Shown piece after piece: positions 58,648 to 64,000 of a stretch of 64,000 bases of DNA. The position numbers and the translations under genes were made by a program. The notes under the pieces are model-generated. The model had not been told where the DNA came from, did no database searches, and worked only from the letters and a program-made list of their open reading frames with translations. The stretch's first letter is position 1. Each line of letters begins with the position of its first letter. The DNA is from Epichloe hybrida (lineage: Eukaryota; Ascomycota; Sordariomycetes; Hypocreales; Clavicipitaceae): the NCBI GenBank assembly GCA_019022495.1, contig JAFEKR010000002.1:806001-870000 (forward strand), in the 5' to 3' direction.

Positions 58648-60147
58648 ATGACAGCGACCGCTACTATGACGGATGCTTCGTCGACTGCGGCGTCGCCGCC
58701 ACAGGGCTCTTCCCCTCCACAGAATCCAAACCATCCTGCCTTGCCGCCATTGACGACTTCGACGCCCTCACGCCAAAGCAACTTGCCCCGTCCAATGTCT
58801 CACGCTTCCAAGAGTAGACTCTCACAATACTCTGTCGGATCCGTCCCCTCGAGGTCACGACCGGGCTCCCACATGTTTCCCACGTCTTCATCAAACCTCT
58901 CGTATGCACTTGTGAGAGATTTCGCCTATCCTTGCACCCATCCGATGCACTACGGTCCGCCGCCCGAACCATCGGGCCCTCCATCTGGTCTCACAACACC
59001 CGCGAGTGAAAATCGCAGATTATCTGATCCACCTGCCTCATGGGACCAGCGCATGCCGTGGGATTCATGGACCTCTGACGGGTTCAGTCGTAGCCATGAG
59101 ATACCTCCCATTCAGATGGGAGACGGCCCGCCCTACAGCGAAGACGAAGATTTGCAAAGTCCTGTGGTGGCTACACGTCACCGTAAGCACAAGTCCACTT
59201 CTGCAACGTTGGGCCAGGGGAGAGTTAGAGCTGGCCGCGAGGATCAGATGATGAGCTTGTCCAACTATGATAGCGAAAAGGGAAACCATACTGGGGCCAG
59301 CGCCGACGGGAGCGAGAGATACTATGTCGCCGAAGGAGGAGAAGCCAACGGTCCCGGTGGCGAGTATGTGACGTATTCTCCAGACCAGGCACGCCGTAGT
59401 CGGGGCTACCACTATTCTCAACAAACGCAAACCGACCGGTACGGGGACGATGGATCCAGCCCACCTTCGTCTTCTGGATTTCAAGACGCTGACGAATCTC
59501 GCTACTCACGGGACTACCAATTTACCATTACTTCACCCGATGAAGAATTTCACGGAAAGGCAGTGGCTCTGTTTGACTTTGAGCGCGAGAATGAAAACGA
59601 GCTGCCGTTAGTAGAAGGACAGATTATTTGGGTTTCGTATCGACATGGGCAGGGGTGGCTGGTTGCTGAAGATCCCAAAACTCAGGAGAGTGGGCTTGTA
59701 CCAGAAGAATATGTTCGGTTGCTACGTGATATCGAAGGCGGCATGAACAGCTTGACGGGCAACATTGGCGAAGGATGCATCTCACCGAAGGAAGCCGATA
59801 CGCCCACACAATTCGAACACATTGGCAAGGAGCGGCAGTCATCCATCGCATTGGCGAATGGTTATCACCAGCCCGTGGTATCGGTCTTTTCAACGTCGAG
59901 CAAAGACTTGAATCCCTATCCTACGGAGCAACTAGGAATCCAGGCTGGTCAAACTCCTCCCCAAGTTGTTCACTACCACGGACAGCGCGGCGGAAGCCAG
60001 ACGAATACACCAACGATTGCCCAACATGGTGAACCGGGGATGCCTCGAAGGGGAAGTCAAGACTCGACCAACGATGGCGAGACAGGACATACACCCGTTC
60101 AAGAACACACGAACACGGCAAGCACTCAGGAAGCTGCTACGCGGTGA
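58648..60147 (+). CDS. SH3-domain adaptor, Nbp2/Skb5-like
   Basis: Intronless gene for a 499-aa adaptor. One SH3 domain lies about residues 308-365 (GKAVALFDFERENENELPLV, then HGQGWLVA and SGLVPEEYV), with the ALYDF-like, acidic RT-loop and PxxY positions conserved. The pattern 'ENENEL...GQGW...GLVPEEYV' is that of yeast Nbp2 and fission-yeast Skb5, which recruit PP2C phosphatases and PAK kinases to MAPK pathways (HOG and cell wall integrity). Flanks are Ser/Pro/Gln-rich and presumably disordered, with many SP/TP sites. The ATG at 58648 is the first of the frame and follows a long pyrimidine-rich leader. Longer than yeast Nbp2 because of the N-terminal extension. Confidence 0.88.
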   Translation: MTATATMTDASSTAASPPQGSSPPQNPNHPALPPLTTSTPSRQSNLPRPMSHASKSRLSQYSVGSVPSRSRPGSHMFPTSSSNLSYALVRDFAYPCTHPMHYGPPPEPSGPPSGLTTPASENRRLSDPPASWDQRMPWDSWTSDGFSRSHEIPPIQMGDGPPYSEDEDLQSPVVATRHRKHKSTSATLGQGRVRAGREDQMMSLSNYDSEKGNHTGASADGSERYYVAEGGEANGPGGEYVTYSPDQARRSRGYHYSQQTQTDRYGDDGSSPPSSSGFQDADESRYSRDYQFTITSPDEEFHGKAVALFDFERENENELPLVEGQIIWVSYRHGQGWLVAEDPKTQESGLVPEEYVRLLRDIEGGMNSLTGNIGEGCISPKEADTPTQFEHIGKERQSSIALANGYHQPVVSVFSTSSKDLNPYPTEQLGIQAGQTPPQVVHYHGQRGGSQTNTPTIAQHGEPGMPRRGSQDSTNDGETGHTPVQEHTNTASTQEAATR

Positions 60148-61145
60148 ACTACATGATGAAGCACGAGCATTGCAAATTGAGTAGATAACTTCGACACTCG
60201 CAGTTCTGGAATCCAGATCAAGTCATGATATCAGTTACTGGTGTGGTAACAGACACCCGTTGACCAGGAATATCACGGTGAACGCGACGATTCTGGCGAG
60301 GGAAGGGAAAACAGACGTCAGATCCACGCACCTGGGCGTTATGACCACCCTACCTAAGTCACGCAACTCGACACCATCTGATATACACCGATCGAGCAAC
60401 CGGTATCAGATGTAGCTGGAAGGCTTGCTGTCCCATCAAGGACGGACAAGGGAAGAATGTCGTTGCGAACGGAGTGAGGGGCCAGAAGCCGACATTATTG
60501 GAAAGCCAAAGGGGGCATGTTGGAAAGGATTATCAAAAGGCCCTGCTCTTTATAGCGGGATACGCATTGGTGATATATGCAGATGCCGGCAATCGTAACG
60601 GTGCTTCCGAACATTCTAAGCTGATGAAATATGAATACACCTCTTGATTGCATACTAAGCATATTTTGAGAGTTCTTGCATGAGTGTTTACCCAATGTGG
60701 ACGGTGTTATGGCGCGATGTGAGCGAGCCGGGATCAATGCTGATTTATAGGGAAAGGCTGCATCTTGTTGGGTTAGTGTAGCTGGTATCATAACAGCCGA
60801 GCGTACGGAGTATCATTGGTGCATTATTATTAGTTATTAATAAGCTGGATGGAATCAATACATATATGTACACACATATTACATTGGCAACCTCAGACGG
60901 GGGGGTCAGTCAAGGCAGGTCATGGCGGGTCATTGCGTCACGTGGTTGGCGTCATACACCTGAAACTGAACGGAGGCTCCCCCGATTGTCCCGACTCCAA
61001 AGTCCCGACAGCTGCACGCAGTAGTTCCTGAGCTGGTGTCCCTCTTTTGCGCGAGTGTTTCCTCCCAGAATAAATAACAATCCTTCTTCTTCTTGTTTTT
61101 TGACTGCCATTGATTCAAGTTTCCACACGGGAAACCATTCCCGTC
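60148..61145. other. intergenic region between SH3-adaptor gene and mcr1
   Basis: Same-strand spacer with a TACGGAGTA motif at 60804-60812 and the mcr1 promoter. No gene was recognised. Confidence 0.55.
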
Positions 61146-62359
61146 ATGTTCGCCAGATCTGCTTTTCGTGCGGCCCGGCCGCTCAAGTCTGTACGTCTCC
61201 AAAATCCTCTCACCCTGGGACTTTACTCGTGCAGGTTAAATAGTGGCCGTGAAAGCCGCGCAGCGGCTGTTGCGTCAAGTTGAGTCGTTTATTTCCTGAC
61301 TCGATAATAGCAAGCACGGCGATATGCCACCGAATCTGGATCCCAGGGCGGTTCCAATACCCTTCTCCATGCCGCTGGCGGTGCAGTTGTCGCTGGCGCA
61401 GGCTACTACTACTTCAGCGGCAGCCCTTCCGTCGCCGCCAAAGTAAAGGAAGTCGTTCCTGCAAAGCCTGCCTTTACTGGCGGTGACCAGGGCTTCATCT
61501 CCCTCAAGCTGGCCGACATTGAAAACGTCAACCACAACACCAAGCGTCTTCGTTTCGAGCTTCCCGAGTCCGACATGGTATCTGGGCTCCACGTTGCCAG
61601 TGCCATCTTGACCAAGTACAAGGGCCCCGAGGATGAGAAGGCCATCATTCGACCTTATACCCCCATTAGCGACGAAAGTATGTTGTTGTCGTAGAATTTT
61701 TTGCCATTGCCACTGAGTGCAAATTTTTTTAATTTTTTTTAATTTTCTTTTCTTTCGATATTGCGGTGCACTGACTAGCATGCGGCACAGGCGAGAAGGG
61801 CTTCGTCGATCTCTTGGTGAAGAAGTACCAGGGCGGCCCTATGAGCACCCACATCCACGACTTGGTCCCCGGGCAGCGACTCGATTTCAAGGGCCCTCTC
61901 CCCAAGTACCCTTGGACTGAGAACAAGCATGACCACATTGCCCTCGTCGCAGGTGGTACGGGCATCACCCCCATGTACCAGCTTTGCCGGGCCATTTTCA
62001 ACAACCCCAACGACAAGACCAAGGTCACTCTTGTGTTCGGTAATGTCAGCGAGGAGGACATTCTTCTGCGCCGCGAACTCGCCCATCTCGAGAACACATA
62101 CCCCCAGCGGTTCCGCGCCTTCTACGTCCTTGACAAGGCCCCTAAGGGCTGGTCTGGCGGCAGTGGCTTCATCAGCAAGGACCTGCTCAAGACTGTGCTC
62201 CCCGAGCCCAAGGAGGAGAATATCAAGGTGTTTATCTGCGGACCCCCTGGTCTGATGAAGGCAATCTCCGGCCCCAAGGTCAGCCCCAAGGATCAAGGCG
62301 AGCTGTCTGGCTCCCTGAAGGATCTGGGCTATACCAAGGAGCAGGTGTACAAGTTCTAA
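61146..62359 (+). CDS. mcr1: mitochondrial NADH-cytochrome b5 reductase Mcr1
   Basis: FAD enzyme that transfers electrons from NADH to cytochrome b5 or ascorbyl radical at the mitochondrial outer membrane and intermembrane space. Exons are 61146-61190, 61311-61677 and 61791-62359 (326 aa, normal). Splices restore [15 protein letters not shown] and [17 protein letters not shown]. The N-terminus is a short basic presequence followed by a hydrophobic anchor ([18 protein letters not shown]). FAD-binding RPYTPIS, the NADH loop [11 protein letters not shown] and CGPPGLM are intact, and the C-terminus ends KEQVYKF. The second intron is T-rich (61678-61790) and the first starts GTACGT. Converges with the peptidase gene. 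Confidence 0.96.
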
Positions 62360-62846
62360 CTTGGCGGGGGAAGCGGCCTTTGTACGATGCAATCGAGACC
62401 TCATAGACATGAATACAGGAACCTGATTCAAAGATGTCGTTTGCAACAAAATTTTCTCTTTTTAATTTTTTTATATTGCAACTGAACGTAACCGAGGCAA
62501 TGGTTGGTATATATGCGTTCTTACTACGAAAGCACCTCACTGCCAATCATCGGCCCCAGCCAGAATAGCCACGCTACAAGACTACTTGAACTGCCTCTGC
62601 CCTGCTCATCGGCAGCCCATCACTCCTCGGTACATGTCAAGTACGTTCCGGCGCATATGCTCGAGGTGCCTTGGATGCTGATTTTGTTGTCAGGCGCCAC
62701 AAGATTCGCATTCGCAAATGTGTATGTAGATGTGGACAAGTCACCTAGATTACTTGCATTTCGTAACAAGTGCACGCTATTCTACCCCATTCGTTCTCCT
62801 CTACACTGTGCCTCGAGACGCAGGAATACGCAACACCGCAAATCGT
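62360..62846. other. convergent spacer between mcr1 and the peptidase gene
   Basis: Shared 3' region, AT-rich near 62450-62475. No gene or notable repeat is seen. Confidence 0.6.
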
Positions 62847-64000
62847 CTAATGGAGGCTCTTGGCGGCATTGACAACACATCTGTCAATGATCTCAGCCCA
62901 TTTCAGACCACCAGAGTAATCTTTGGCGTCGATGCTCTCCATCAAACCAGGGTAAACGTCTGCAAACGACGGGTCAGCATAAAGTTCGAGGTGGTGATTT
63001 GCTCGTCGAGGATGTGTGCTGCTTACCTCCGGCGTAACCTGTCCATAGGCCCGGCGCAAAGACAACGTGCTTGAACCAACTGCGGTTGTCCAGACCACCC
63101 TCGAACAAGAAGTGGCGTTCGAAAAACTTGTACTGGGTGTTGATCTTGACAACGGCTGCCCACAGCTTGATCTTGCCAATAATGTTCCACCAGGGCAGCC
63201 CTTCTTCCAACTTGCGGTTAGCCCTTGCAGCGCGGTCATCTAGATGAACGGACTTTGCGCGGAGATCGCTAAGGGAGCGTCGAATCTTCTTGAGACTCTC
63301 CTCAAACGCGTCAGCGCTGCCCTCGGCAGCCTTTGCACGAAGTGCGCCGCGCGTAGCAGAAACGGCTTGCTCATTGGTTGGCTCCGCATCCGGCTTCAGC
63401 TTCGCCTCTACCTTGTCGAGATAATTTCCCAGAGCGTCCGCGTATTCAGTTGCACCAAATGGGATGACAACTGTGTTGGCAAGTTCCGCGACAATCATGC
63501 CGAGGACACGTGCCATGGCCAAATGATACCTGAAGCCGGGGTCTCCAAACTTGTCCATCCAGTGGGAGCTGTCATAGTTGCTGTGATAATGATATACTGG
63601 GCCATTAGCAGCTCTACGGAAACCCATGTCGATACAAGGAACACCCGCATGGTCCTGGAATGCTGTAAAGTCACTGCCGCTTCCCATGGTGCTAATCTTG
63701 CCACCCCATACATCTCCGACGGTCTGTCCAGTGACGGTCTGGTTCGGGGAGGGAACCATGTGAGTTGCGTCTCGTAGAACCTGGTTCAAAAGAGGAGCAG
63801 CCGACGCCCTGAAGCTGGGCCCTGATGCGCCGACATCGACATTGATGTAGGCGACATTTGAGCCAGAGAGCCATGGCAGGTACTCCTCCACCCATTCTGT
63901 GCTTCCAATGAGACCGTACTCCTCACCGTCCCAGCTACCGAACACGATCGTGCGGAGAGGCTTCCATCCGGCACCTACAGCCTTCCCCACACTTCGAACG
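62847..64000 (-). CDS. M28 metallopeptidase, glutamate carboxypeptidase II-like (partial)
   Basis: C-terminal part of a zinc aminopeptidase/carboxypeptidase of the FOLH1/Vps70/Tre1 group. The 5' end lies beyond the right edge, so the start and the first metal ligands are absent. Exons present are 63027-64000 (continuing) and 62847-62959, with a 67-bp intron (GTAAGC...TGCAG) joining LWTGYAG to DVYPGLMESID. Visible are SWDGEEYGLIGSTEWVEEY (catalytic and metal Glu), INVDVGASGPSFRASAAPLL, MGSGSDFTAFQDHAGVPCID, the metal-ligand region YHYHSNYDSSHWMDKFGDPG, and the C-terminal transferrin-receptor-like dimerisation domain (KYVRD-free, helical; ends NAAKSLH). Whether an N-terminal membrane anchor exists cannot be seen. 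Similar proteins are vacuolar or cell-surface peptidases. Confidence 0.92.

Noticed and set aside
61775..62449. 224-codon minus-strand frame over mcr1
   Set aside because: Shadow of the conserved Mcr1 exon, in GC-rich codons with few stops on the opposite strand.
1..64000. CRISPR array, rRNA operon, secondary-metabolite cluster
   Set aside because: No regularly spaced repeats, rRNA segments, polyketide or peptide synthase, or terpene synthase domains were seen.

Overview
This window is nuclear DNA from a filamentous ascomycete (Pezizomycotina), most likely a Sordariomycete close to Hypocreales. The evidence is short spliceosomal introns (about 60-240 bp) with GT..AG ends and CTAAC/CTGAC-type branch sites, fungus-specific genes (NoxA, Spa2, a C2/SMP Mug190-like protein, a group-type hybrid histidine kinase), and a retrotransposon destroyed by repeat-induced point mutation (RIP). 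Species-level placement is not possible from the sequence alone. There is no secondary-metabolite cluster, CRISPR array or rRNA.

Layout, left to right. 0.3-4.5 kb (+): an amidase, then a Wss1-type DNA-protein-crosslink protease. 4.5-6.6 kb: gene-poor, with a 39-bp-arm quasi-palindrome and a frame-broken coding remnant. 6.6-14 kb: a multi-PAS hybrid histidine kinase (+) converging on the NADPH oxidase gene noxA (-). 15.4 kb: a tRNA-Ser(AGA) with a Pol III terminator. 16.5-24 kb (+): a Mug190-like membrane-contact-site protein, an Mpv17/Sym1 mitochondrial membrane protein and an mS38/Cox24-like mitoribosomal protein. 24.4-29.8 kb: a complete but RIP-killed Ty1/copia element with 231-bp LTRs and a 5-bp target duplication. 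30-33.5 kb (+): the rRNA cytidine acetyltransferase Kre33/NAT10.

33.5-38.2 kb is the most accessory-looking stretch: a small secreted Kazal inhibitor, a two-exon orphan protein, an inactivated endonuclease/exonuclease/phosphatase gene, and simple repeats. 38.2-48 kb holds a CRAL-TRIO protein (-), a multi-pass membrane protein (+), a secreted NGQNGQVG-repeat protein interrupted by two in-frame TAG codons (-) and a single-pass membrane glycoprotein (+). 49-64 kb returns to conserved genes: Spa2 polarisome scaffold (-), Ssu72 CTD phosphatase (-), an Nbp2/Skb5-like SH3 adaptor (+), mitochondrial NADH-cytochrome b5 reductase Mcr1 (+), and an M28 glutamate-carboxypeptidase-like peptidase (-) that runs off the right edge.

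The genes are independent housekeeping and signalling loci, not a pathway cluster. Functional links are thematic: histidine kinase and NoxA (redox/stress signalling), Mpv17, mS38 and Mcr1 (mitochondrion), NoxA and Spa2 (hyphal tip). The more unusual biology is genome defence. The copia element keeps unmutated outer edges of roughly 80-100 bp, and the nonsense changes in the tandem-repeat secreted protein have the RIP transition signature. All exon boundaries were chosen by eye from frame, splice-site consensus and family similarity.
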